This document shows, one piece after another, positions 33,444 to 40,518 of a DNA stretch of 56,370 nt; the first letter of the stretch is position 1, and the number at the start of each line of letters is the position of its first letter. The translations under genes and the position numbers were made by a program. Location: assembly GCA_964479125.1 (NCBI GenBank), contig CAYZJK010000003.1, forward strand, positions 1 to 56,370, written 5' to 3'. Source of the DNA: CAYZJK01 sp964479125 (GTDB taxonomy: Bacteria; Patescibacteriota; Saccharimonadia; Saccharimonadales; Saccharimonadaceae). The notes beneath the pieces are model-generated. The model searched no databases, was not told where the DNA came from, and saw nothing but the letters and a program-made list of their open reading frames with translations.

Positions 33444-34700
33444 ATGGAAAAACTACAGCATGACGTATTTGTCGACGAGCAGAAAGCTATCGAGCAATAC
33501 AATGAGACAGCAGAGCGTGAATCTGCAAAGATTAGCAAGCTGGGATCAGCGGCGCTAGGTGGTTTTAATCTCTTGCCTGAGGCGGTTAGCAAGAATGAAC
33601 ACATTCGAGAGCGGATGGAGGGTAGGGTAATTGGCCAACCTGCTGCTATTGAGGCAATCGTAGATGCGCTCGATCGACGCGATGCTCGGTTGCCGACAGA
33701 TAAGAGGCCTATCGCCAACTTTGCATTCTTAGGTCCAACTGGTGTAGGTAAAACTGAAACCGCCAAGGCTCTATCTGAAGCGCTAGCGGATGAAGGTGAT
33801 GAGCCGAGTCTTATATTAATTAACGGTGCTGAGTATTCCGCTAATCATGATGTTGCACGTCTACTAGGTGCATCACCGGGATATATTGGGTATGGAGACG
33901 AAACAGTCTTAAACTCTCAAAACGTCAAAAAGAATACCGTCGTTCTTATTGATGAGGCGGAGAAGGCGGCACCTGATCTTCATAAGCTTTTACTTGGAAT
34001 AATGGAAGAGGGTGAGCTAGCAACCGGCAAAAGAGAGGTTATATCATTCCGCGACACGGTTCTTATTATCACTAGCAACTTAGGTGCAAGTCAGATGACA
34101 GATCGCTTAAAGAGCAATCACGTAGGGTTTGCTTTTGATAATACTGATAATCGGCAGCAAGATGTTAACCGAGTTGAGGGTTCAGCCAACGCTGCTTTTG
34201 AAAAATACTTTAAGCCTGAGTTTATTAACCGACTAACCAAGCAGGTGGTATTTCATCCTTTAGATAAAGATTCTATGGGTGAGATTCTAGATGTTAAGTT
34301 AAATGCCGTGAATCAAGAGTTTGAAAGCTATGAGAAGTGCTTTAGTGTTGATATAAGTGACGAAGTTAGAAGTCTAATTGTTGAAGAAGGCCACAAGAGG
34401 AGAGAGCTAGGCGCTCGACCATTAGTGCGTAGTTTTGAGTCTAGGATTATGACCATGATTGGTCGTTATCAGGGTAGTGACATGATCGAGCATGGTAGTC
34501 GAGTGAAGATTTTCCATCGTGATGAGGTTGGTGTGGACGGGCAGAATGTCGACGCTCCAGAGCTAGTGTTTACTTATCAACATGATCCAATACTTGAACA
34601 TGAGAACTATCTGAAGCGACAAAAACGAGAGGAGCGGGAGGTTTCTATGGCGCTAGCTAAAATGGAAGAGAAGAGTAATCAAGGGCCGCGTATGATTTAG
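33444..34700 (+). CDS. Single-ring Clp/HSP100-type AAA+ ATPase
   Basis: 418 residues, against about 800-860 for ClpB/ClpC. Only the second AAA+ module is present, preceded by about 60 unique residues: Walker A GPTGVGKT (97-104), pore-type segment SPGYIGYGDE (144-152), Walker B VVLIDEAEK (166-174), sensor NLGASQM, then the D2-small domain with ELGARPLVRSFESRI. It lacks a visible ClpP-binding tripeptide of the IGF/LGF type in the usual loop. It probably unfolds or remodels proteins as a hexamer. AGGGGAAGAGAT gives the ATG. Upstream is a leader peptide/terminator that may attenuate it. Confidence 0.85.
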   Translation: MEKLQHDVFVDEQKAIEQYNETAERESAKISKLGSAALGGFNLLPEAVSKNEHIRERMEGRVIGQPAAIEAIVDALDRRDARLPTDKRPIANFAFLGPTGVGKTETAKALSEALADEGDEPSLILINGAEYSANHDVARLLGASPGYIGYGDETVLNSQNVKKNTVVLIDEAEKAAPDLHKLLLGIMEEGELATGKREVISFRDTVLIITSNLGASQMTDRLKSNHVGFAFDNTDNRQQDVNRVEGSANAAFEKYFKPEFINRLTKQVVFHPLDKDSMGEILDVKLNAVNQEFESYEKCFSVDISDEVRSLIVEEGHKRRELGARPLVRSFESRIMTMIGRYQGSDMIEHGSRVKIFHRDEVGVDGQNVDAPELVFTYQHDPILEHENYLKRQKREEREVSMALAKMEEKSNQGPRMI

Positions 34701-34737
34701 GCGTTAGTCTACTGTCTAGGGTGGCTCTAAATAAACA

Positions 34738-34775
34738 AAACTACCGACATAGCGCAATATGTGTCGGTAGTTTAT
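34738..34775. terminator. Bidirectional terminator
   Basis: AACTACCGACA and TGTCGGTAGTT, an 11-bp stem with A/T tracts on both sides; serves the Clp and polymerase genes. Confidence 0.85.
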
Positions 34776-34783
34776 TTTTAGTC

Positions 34784-36046
34784 TTAGCGGCGTCCGAGTA
34801 GTAGATTGAAGTACTCTGTGCCGCCAAACGGTATCTTTTGTGCTACGTTCTTAGTTCCTTCAAGGGTGTCTGCAGAATAGATAGTAAAGGTGCCATAAAA
34901 ATCATTAATCTCATCCACTGCCTGGGTGAGATAGTTTTCTTTTTCAGTCTCGCCAAATAGGTCTAGTTGTGATCGATTTGAAGGTGAGAGTTTATATAAA
35001 TACATGCCCATACACCTGACGGTCATATGCTTAGGGCGACGATCAAACAAGGCAGACACTCGCTCCCAGATAGACTCGTTGGTATAGCAAGGTGTCTTAA
35101 ACATTTTCTTATCGACGAAACTACCACCTCTAGAGAATGACAGCCAGACACACACGCCGTAGGCTTCTAGATTGCGGTAGCGTAGTTTTTTAGCAGAAGT
35201 CTCAGCTAGGTAGTGTAGGCAGGAGCGAAGGTAGTCTTCGTCGTGGGTTGGGTTTTTAACCACCCATTGCCGGCCGACCATACCAGTCTTGGAGTTGCCT
35301 TCATCAATCTCGTAACCTCGTAGTCTCTGATACCAGTAGCTGCCATTTACACTCCTGAACACATTACGTCTCAGTACCTGCTCAGGGGCAGCTAGGAACT
35401 GCATCGGGGTGAAAATGTTGTGAGCTCTTAGTCTTGATCCATAGCCATCAGCGATACCATTTAAGTCTTGAAGTTCGAGTTTTTTATAGACCTCAACTAA
35501 GTTTCGATGATCAATTACATCTAATCCATCTGGCTTATTTAGGTTAGCGGCGGTCTTAGCTAGAAATTTATTCGGACCAATCCCAACGTTAATGGTCATG
35601 TAGTTACCGATATCTTGGCGGACCCTCTCTTTGATTTCATATCCAACTCTAACTAAGTCTTCAGTTTTACCTTCGAGTGGAGTTTTGTTAAAATCTAACA
35701 CACCTTCATCGATACTCTTCATCTTAACGAAAGGTGTGTAGTCTTGCATGATCTTACTTAGGCTTTGATAGACGTGATGATACTTAGGCGGATCAGCCTC
35801 AAGAATGGTGAGGTTAGGATACTTGGCGAGCGCCTCGGTTCTGCGACAGCCAACCTTAATGCCGAGTCTCTTAGCTTCATAGCTAGCGGCAATGATGCAG
35901 CATTCTTTGCTGAGTCGGTTAGTAATGCCAATTGGCTTGCCTCTTAAGATAGGGTTGGCTTGCTGCTCGGCGGTAGCAAAAGCACTATTAAGGTCAATCC
36001 ACATAATGCTAGGTCGCTCGGTGTTAAGTCCATATGGGTTCTTCAT
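34784..36046 (-). CDS. Y-family translesion DNA polymerase
   Basis: 420 residues. IMWIDLNSAFATAEQQANP gives the first catalytic Asp and the steric-gate region; MKSIDEGVLDF is the second catalytic motif, with Gly where most members have Ala/Val. GIGPNKFLAKTAANLNKPDG is the conserved palm/thumb segment. A little-finger domain follows, and SQLDLFGE near the C-terminus resembles a beta-clamp-binding motif (QLDLF). It copies damaged DNA. The start overlaps the upstream small gene by one base (TAATG), indicating coupling. Confidence 0.9.
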   Translation of the reverse strand: MKNPYGLNTERPSIMWIDLNSAFATAEQQANPILRGKPIGITNRLSKECCIIAASYEAKRLGIKVGCRRTEALAKYPNLTILEADPPKYHHVYQSLSKIMQDYTPFVKMKSIDEGVLDFNKTPLEGKTEDLVRVGYEIKERVRQDIGNYMTINVGIGPNKFLAKTAANLNKPDGLDVIDHRNLVEVYKKLELQDLNGIADGYGSRLRAHNIFTPMQFLAAPEQVLRRNVFRSVNGSYWYQRLRGYEIDEGNSKTGMVGRQWVVKNPTHDEDYLRSCLHYLAETSAKKLRYRNLEAYGVCVWLSFSRGGSFVDKKMFKTPCYTNESIWERVSALFDRRPKHMTVRCMGMYLYKLSPSNRSQLDLFGETEKENYLTQAVDEINDFYGTFTIYSADTLEGTKNVAQKIPFGGTEYFNLLLGRR

Positions 36047-36321
36047 TAGACTTTGTCTCCCGGCAGCATCGATTGCAGTGTCCAGGTGAGCCTCTGAGCG
36101 TCAAACTCGAGGCGATACCCATTAACGCCATCAGACACGTCAAAGATGTGGATGGTGCGGCTGCCTTGCTTAGTTGGGTGTCTGAGGCCGAGCTCAGTGA
36201 AGGTGATGTCTTTATCGCCCCAGCGCATTTTATAAGGCATGGCGATGTCGCGCATTTGTGTATTCTTTCTAAAGATAATTACTACACTGACGCGTTCTTC
36301 AATTTTAATTGTCGGATCCAT
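36046..36321 (-). CDS. Small partner protein coupled to the Y-family polymerase
   Basis: 91 residues from the ATG at 36321, chosen for the GAGGAGTAGTAG site upstream; a longer reading to 36450 has none. It is beta-rich: MRWGDKDITFTELGL, SRTIHIFDVSDG, YRLEFDAQRLTWTL. The position (TAATG overlap before a Y-polymerase) and the R/W-rich beta pattern recall small proteins next to DinB-type polymerases in Actinobacteria (DUF6504-like) and Firmicutes (YolD-like). I cannot assign it firmly. It is likely an accessory factor for lesion bypass. Confidence 0.6.
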   Translation of the reverse strand: MDPTIKIEERVSVVIIFRKNTQMRDIAMPYKMRWGDKDITFTELGLRHPTKQGSRTIHIFDVSDGVNGYRLEFDAQRLTWTLQSMLPGDKV

Positions 36322-36711
36322 AAAGCTACTACTCCTCGAGTTATTCGTGATATGACTGAAACGGAAATGAGGTAGGCAGCAGGATAGGTGTCTGGTGTCC
36401 GTTAACACTGACTGTCCATGACCTGAAACCATATTGTAGTAGAGGCGCACAGGGACCGGAGTATGATTGCCGTTATGGAGCGACGAATATCAAAACTGAA
36501 AAAGAGTGATAATCTCGCTACTGCTATTATATCAAAATCAAACGCTTAGGTTTGTTGTGGATATTAACCGTATGAGATTGAGTTGTGGTGGGATAGTTTG
36601 CCGCATCTGTAGAAAAGTTATATAATAATATAATCGCCTAGGTGCGAGGTACTTATCAACTACAGGGGATAGCAAAGGCTAAGCTCCTCCAAGCTAAGAA
36701 AGTAGGCTCCT
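36322..36711. other. 390-base intergenic region
   Basis: It separates divergent genes. On the plus strand it holds a good promoter (TTGCCG 36598-36603, 17 bases, TATAAT 36621-36626) for the gene at 36712 and an 80-base leader. I see no tRNA or ORF worth calling in the rest, and no clear SOS box. Confidence 0.6.
36598..36626 (+). promoter_or_regulatory. Promoter of the 36712 gene
   Basis: TTGCCG-N17-TATAAT. Confidence 0.65.
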
Positions 36712-37398
36712 ATGAATGGTGTCCTTAATCCAAAGCTGTCAGGTAGCGACAGTGTCATCTCATTGATCGACAAGAAGCTCGAGCAACTCTCTCAGAGGAA
36801 TCGTAAGATTCAGTTGGAGCTTGAACACAACAGGAACTGGCTGCAGGATTCTGAAGTAGACAAAGGCAGGCATAACGCTCTCAATCAGGAGCTAGCTGAT
36901 ATCAGTGTGCATATGAAGCAGCTCGAAGTAGAGCGCAATCACTCTACTGGACGCCAAAATCAACTCAAGCGACTGGAAGCTTTGATGCGAGAGGCTAGTA
37001 AAGAGATTGGTTACGCTAGCGAGACGGTGTATGTCAGGCGGATTGAGTGGTCTAAGATGCACAATAAGCGTAATGTTGCTCAGTCTCGCTACATGAGTGA
37101 CTTGATGCACATCTTCAAATTCTTTTATAAGGATGTTGAAGCTCGGCTCAAGGGCATTAACTCTGGCTATGAAGGCTATAGCAAGCAGTTCGATGAGCAG
37201 CTTGTGGAGCTAAGAAGGTCACACCGTGATTGCAACAGGACCAAGGAGTGCAATAAAAATGTTGAAGAAATTCAGCAGGCCAAGCAGCTAATCGTTGATC
37301 GCTTGCAGGTCTTTATTGACGCCGAACAAGAGCGTGAAAAGATTATGGTCGCAGAACACGCTGCTTATGGTAAAATTAGTCAGGAGTGCAAGATCTAG
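36712..37398 (+). CDS. Orphan coiled-coil protein with Cys-x5-Cys (paralogue 1)
   Basis: 228 residues, helical throughout, with charged heptads from about residue 17 to 110. Near residue 172 lies HRDCNRTKECNKN, a His-x-Asp-Cys-x5-Cys motif that also occurs in the gene at 38256 (DHDCRGSEVCKMV), each followed by a similar C-terminal helix. The two cysteines could form a redox or metal site. No signal peptide, so it is probably cytoplasmic. Single-gene unit with promoter, 80-base leader and terminator. It sits next to a DsbA-fold gene. No family recognised. Confidence 0.65.
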   Translation: MNGVLNPKLSGSDSVISLIDKKLEQLSQRNRKIQLELEHNRNWLQDSEVDKGRHNALNQELADISVHMKQLEVERNHSTGRQNQLKRLEALMREASKEIGYASETVYVRRIEWSKMHNKRNVAQSRYMSDLMHIFKFFYKDVEARLKGINSGYEGYSKQFDEQLVELRRSHRDCNRTKECNKNVEEIQQAKQLIVDRLQVFIDAEQEREKIMVAEHAAYGKISQECKI

Positions 37399-37422
37399 CC
37401 GAAAGGCTACCCTGCAGTAGAT

Positions 37423-37456
37423 AACCCACCAGCAATGGTGGGTTTCTTCTTTTTTA
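37423..37456 (+). terminator. Terminator after the 36712 gene
   Basis: AACCCACC-AGCAAT-GGTGGGTT then TTCTTCTTTTTT. Confidence 0.85.
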
Positions 37457-37468
37457 AACTAGTTTTCC

Positions 37469-38107
37469 TTAGCAGCGAGCGGTGCTGGCTGTATCTGGTC
37501 CGCCACTTGGTCGGCTGCGCTTTAATTCATAGAAGCTTTTAACGGTTGCCAGGCTAGATAGTCCGTCCCATAGCTTCAAGGCTTCGTCCATTTCTGGTAA
37601 CTCCATAATAACTGGACCGAAGTAGCCTTGTTTAGTGTCATCATCGTTAGTAAATACGATAGTTGGCACGCCGACATCTTCGCCTACCACTTCAATGGCG
37701 GAGTCGAGTTCAGATTGTAGGTGAGCGTCTAGGCCAGCATCTTCGCCAGCTTTAATCAGTTCAGCTGGAAGATTTAGCTCCTCGAGTGTAGTAGTAATCC
37801 ACTCGTCGTCGTAATCAAAGCCAGCAGTGTGATGCTTAATACCAAAGGCTGTATAGCTATCAACTAGGCTAACGCCGTGCTGTTCAGCTGCGGCCACCAT
37901 GATACGTAGCACGCGGTGTGAAGCTAGTTGCTTTTTAGTGTACGGATTATCGTCCTCTGTTTTATCAAGCTTGCCATTCTTCATTGCTAAGCTAAACGGA
38001 CGCCATGTAATATCAATCTCTCGCTTGTTGCTAACTAGCAGTAGCCAGCGACTTGTCACCCAGCACCATGGGCATGCTGGATCAAAATAAAATTCTACCT
38101 TACTCAC
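37469..38107 (-). CDS. DsbA-fold oxidoreductase like mycothiol-dependent nitroreductase Rv2466c
   Basis: 212 residues. The active site C12-P-W-C15 sits in YFDPACPWCWVTSRWL, and the C-terminus has FYELKRSRPSGGPD. From memory these two ends match the Mycobacterium Rv2466c family closely (FDPLCPWCWITSRW; FFELKRTR). A helical insertion (about 45-125) and cis-Pro VGVPTIVF complete the DsbA/FrnE fold. Rv2466c reduces substrates using mycothiol, a thiol made by Actinobacteria. A CPR cell is unlikely to make mycothiol, so gene transfer from, or thiol supply by, an actinobacterial host is inferred. GTG start, six bases after TGcTACACT, thus leaderless. Confidence 0.85.
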   Translation of the reverse strand: MSKVEFYFDPACPWCWVTSRWLLLVSNKREIDITWRPFSLAMKNGKLDKTEDDNPYTKKQLASHRVLRIMVAAAEQHGVSLVDSYTAFGIKHHTAGFDYDDEWITTTLEELNLPAELIKAGEDAGLDAHLQSELDSAIEVVGEDVGVPTIVFTNDDDTKQGYFGPVIMELPEMDEALKLWDGLSSLATVKSFYELKRSRPSGGPDTASTARC

Positions 38108-38113
38108 ATATCT

Positions 38114-38122
38114 AGTGTAGCA
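38114..38122 (-). promoter_or_regulatory. Extended -10 promoter of the Rv2466c-like gene
   Basis: TGcTACACT on the minus strand ends 6 bases before the GTG start. Confidence 0.55.
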
Positions 38123-38209
38123 AAGAAGCTAGATAACTTCTTGGACACAGGGGTGAGCTTAGTTGATGAGCTTGCTTTTTAGGTTATGAGATTATATAGT
38201 ATTTCACTG

Positions 38210-38224
38210 TCGTACGCCGTACGA
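38210..38224 (+). promoter_or_regulatory. Leader hairpin of the 38256 gene
   Basis: TCGTAC-GCC-GTACGA, a perfect 6-bp stem about 30 bases before the start; TACCT (38226-38230) can also pair with the AGGTA (38251-38255) of the ribosome site. Confidence 0.4.
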
Positions 38225-38255
38225 TGTACCTACTGGTTTATAGGCATGAAAGGTA

Positions 38256-39002
38256 GTGGTTTCGTTGAAAACCCTAGTTGATACCTTGTCGGTGCAGAAA
38301 GAGTGTACCAGCGAAGAGGTTAAGGCTCGACTGCATAGCTATAGCTTAACTAGGCTGGTTGACTGCCTGCTTTCCGCTAATCGTCAGAGGATGTTTAACG
38401 TCCAGGTTGATCAGAATAGCTTGCGCTCAAGGATGATGTTTGGTTTGAGTCTGGCGGAGATGGAAAAGCTGAGGGCAATTGGTGATGAAATTGTTGTACT
38501 CAAGCGCGAGTATGACGACTTGAAGTATTACCAGACTCAGGCTGCTGTCTTAGTGCGAAATCGCTTGGACTGTGAAGATATCATCAACTCTTTTGAGAAG
38601 GAGAGGGAAGAGCAATACTCCATTGTGAGCCATCTGCCGGATGAGTGGCGCAGTGTGCATAAGGACGCTCCTGGCAGTGGTAGCCTGGGAATGGGTGGTC
38701 TAGTCAGGGCTATTAATCGTCTCTATGAGATATCAGCCAACCCCATCAATCTTGACCGCACTAGTCTTCAGAAAGTCGAACTTGATTTTCAGGTTAATAT
38801 GCGGCGGGTCAAGGAAATCGATCATGACTGCAGAGGGTCTGAAGTGTGTAAAATGGTGCTCGATACCATGAGTGAAATCAAGACGGCGCTCGCCAGTGGA
38901 GTGCGTCGATCTCACGAGGCTATTATCACAAGACAGGAGTTAGCTTCTGCTGAGTCCGCCAAACACCGTCACATCTACGACCAGTATGTTAACTACTCCT
39001 AA
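38256..39002 (+). CDS. Orphan helical protein with Cys-x5-Cys (paralogue 2)
   Basis: 248 residues from GTG 38256; the TTG at 38265 has better spacing from GAAAGG and may be the true start. It is helical, with a central Gly-rich break (GSGSLGMGG) and DHDCRGSEVCKMV near residue 196, matching HRDCNRTKECNKN of the 36712 gene, then a similar closing helix with many Ala/Glu. Both lie on the plus strand and flank a DsbA-fold gene. Single-gene unit with a TATAGT box near 38194, leader hairpin and terminator. No family recognised. Confidence 0.65.
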   Translation: MVSLKTLVDTLSVQKECTSEEVKARLHSYSLTRLVDCLLSANRQRMFNVQVDQNSLRSRMMFGLSLAEMEKLRAIGDEIVVLKREYDDLKYYQTQAAVLVRNRLDCEDIINSFEKEREEQYSIVSHLPDEWRSVHKDAPGSGSLGMGGLVRAINRLYEISANPINLDRTSLQKVELDFQVNMRRVKEIDHDCRGSEVCKMVLDTMSEIKTALASGVRRSHEAIITRQELASAESAKHRHIYDQYVNYS

Positions 39003-39017
39003 TCAATAGGATTAGGG

Positions 39018-39043
39018 CCCACCGGAAATGGTGGGTTTTTTAA
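39018..39043 (+). terminator. Terminator after the 38256 gene
   Basis: CCCACC-GGAAAT-GGTGGG then TTTTTTAA. Its sequence nearly repeats the terminator at 37423. Confidence 0.85.
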
Positions 39044-39900
39044 TTTACTAAGAATTCACCGATTAGTATAAAGGTGATTAGTGTGCCAGCAATATAGTTA
39101 ATAACCAAGAACCTTTTCCAGCCCGCCCGAGTTTTCTCGGCTGTCTTGTCAGTCACTGATAGAAAAGGCACCACGTTACAAACATAAAGTAGGTTGATGG
39201 CGCCAACTACTGCAGCTAACTCTTCGCCAGTTGATACTAGTACGACAGTTGCAGCTAAATAAAGAAGGGTGGAGAAGAGGACGGTTGCTTTAGCGCCGAA
39301 AATCGTTGCGATCGAACTAATCTTAGCCTCTCGGTCAGCCATAATGTCCTGGACAGCTCCAAAGCTGTGGCTAGCCATACCCCATAGGAAGAAAGCTACC
39401 ACTAAACTAATAGCTTCTTCTGGCCAGGCAAATAAACTGAGAGCATATATCATTGGGCCTGAGAAATGCAGGCTTGAAGTGATTGAATCTAGTACAGGGC
39501 GCTCCTTGAAGCGAAGGCCTTTAATGCTGTAGGCAATTACAAAGAATAGGCATGCTAGTAGGACTAGGTTAGAAATGAGATCACCTGTAATTAAAAGATA
39601 CGCTAAGAATGGAACTGTTAAGAGATATGACCAGCTGAGTAAAAAGCGGTGATATTTTTTAGGTACGACCGCGCCCTCGACACCACCTTTACGAGGGTTG
39701 CGTAGGTCTGATTCATAGTCATAGACATCATTTACGCCATACATTAGTAGGTTGTATGGGATTAGAAAGAATAGACTACCAATAATAAGACGGGTATCAA
39801 TGCCGCCATTGAGGATTAAATAGGTAGCTGCAAATGGAAAAGCTGTATTAATCCATGAGATCGGTCGAGATGAAGTGTAGAGTAGTTTTAGTTTATCCAT
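39040..39900 (-). CDS. crtEb: UbiA-family prenyltransferase, lycopene elongase (CrtEb type)
   Basis: 286 residues with about eight helices. The two Asp-rich sites of the UbiA fold are NDVYDYESD (57-65) and DIMADREAK (185-193). In carotenoid clusters this family adds C5 units from DMAPP to both ends of lycopene, giving C50 products such as flavuxanthin. It is the last gene of the operon and overlaps crtYf by 8 bases. Position and neighbours favour CrtEb over other UbiA roles (quinone, heme, chlorophyll), since no such pathway genes are present. Confidence 0.85.
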   Translation of the reverse strand: MDKLKLLYTSSRPISWINTAFPFAATYLILNGGIDTRLIIGSLFFLIPYNLLMYGVNDVYDYESDLRNPRKGGVEGAVVPKKYHRFLLSWSYLLTVPFLAYLLITGDLISNLVLLACLFFVIAYSIKGLRFKERPVLDSITSSLHFSGPMIYALSLFAWPEEAISLVVAFFLWGMASHSFGAVQDIMADREAKISSIATIFGAKATVLFSTLLYLAATVVLVSTGEELAAVVGAINLLYVCNVVPFLSVTDKTAEKTRAGWKRFLVINYIAGTLITFILIGEFLVN

Positions 39901-40213
39901 TCGTTTTGGTCCCCTTATTCTCTTTTAAATTATGCCACAAGATCGGTGCGCCTATGGCACCAACGATTGCATAGGAGAAGTCTTCAATTGGAGCAGCCCA
40001 GATGTAGACCCCAAGAAGATTGCTAGGGTCATAGGCAACTATGTCTAACAGAATGATAAGAGAGTCGAAGATTGCGGTGCAGATTAATAAAACTACTAGT
40101 GTCAATATTAAGGCTTTAGTGTTTGGTTTAATGAATTTTTTTCGAAGTGTTAGAAAGCCGAGTATTAATAGGGCTGAGAAAAAAGCTAAGTTAAGTAGGG
40201 TGTAGGTCATCAT
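39893..40213 (-). CDS. crtYf: C50 carotenoid epsilon-cyclase subunit (CrtYf type)
   Basis: 106 residues from the ATG at 40213, which overlaps the crtYe stop (ATGA); the reading from 40261 would overlap it much further. Three helices, with the lycopene-cyclase-domain signature IFDSLIILLDIVAYDPSNL and GVYIWAAPIEDFSY. These subunits work as a heterodimer with CrtYe. Homologous pairs (CrtYc/CrtYd) make beta-carotene; the adjacent UbiA elongase points to C50 cyclisation here. Confidence 0.85.
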   Translation of the reverse strand: MMTYTLLNLAFFSALLILGFLTLRKKFIKPNTKALILTLVVLLICTAIFDSLIILLDIVAYDPSNLLGVYIWAAPIEDFSYAIVGAIGAPILWHNLKENKGTKTNG

Positions 40214-40518
40214 GCTAGCTTCTCTTCCAGTAGGCGGTAGGATACTAATGAAAAATAACACAGAAAAGATAGGAAGAAGATTTCTTCAATTGGAACTTCT
40301 GGTAAAACCATTAGCCCAGTAGTGATCTCAGATCCGCCGTAAAAGAAGATGCCAAGGCCAATCCCAAATAGATCCCAGATGAGAAAAATAAGTACGCCAA
40401 TTAATACAATTAAGCTAGTTTTACGTGCGTCGTTAAAGAAAGCTAGTTTATACTTTCTATCCAATACGCCCATTCCAAAGAATGAGAACAAGATGAATCC
40501 TAAGTAGGCTAATTGCAT
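40210..40518 (-). CDS. crtYe: C50 carotenoid epsilon-cyclase subunit (CrtYe type)
   Basis: 102 residues, three helices. IWDLFGIGLGIFFYGG and VLPEVPIEEIFFLSF are the conserved strands of the small heterodimeric lycopene cyclases; the P-E-x-P-x-E-E acidic residues are the likely catalytic site. Start from GAAGGAGGATAT, the strongest ribosome site in the operon. It overlaps the end of crtI by 10 bases and crtYf by 4. Confidence 0.88.
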   Translation of the reverse strand: MQLAYLGFILFSFFGMGVLDRKYKLAFFNDARKTSLIVLIGVLIFLIWDLFGIGLGIFFYGGSEITTGLMVLPEVPIEEIFFLSFLCYFSLVSYRLLEEKLA

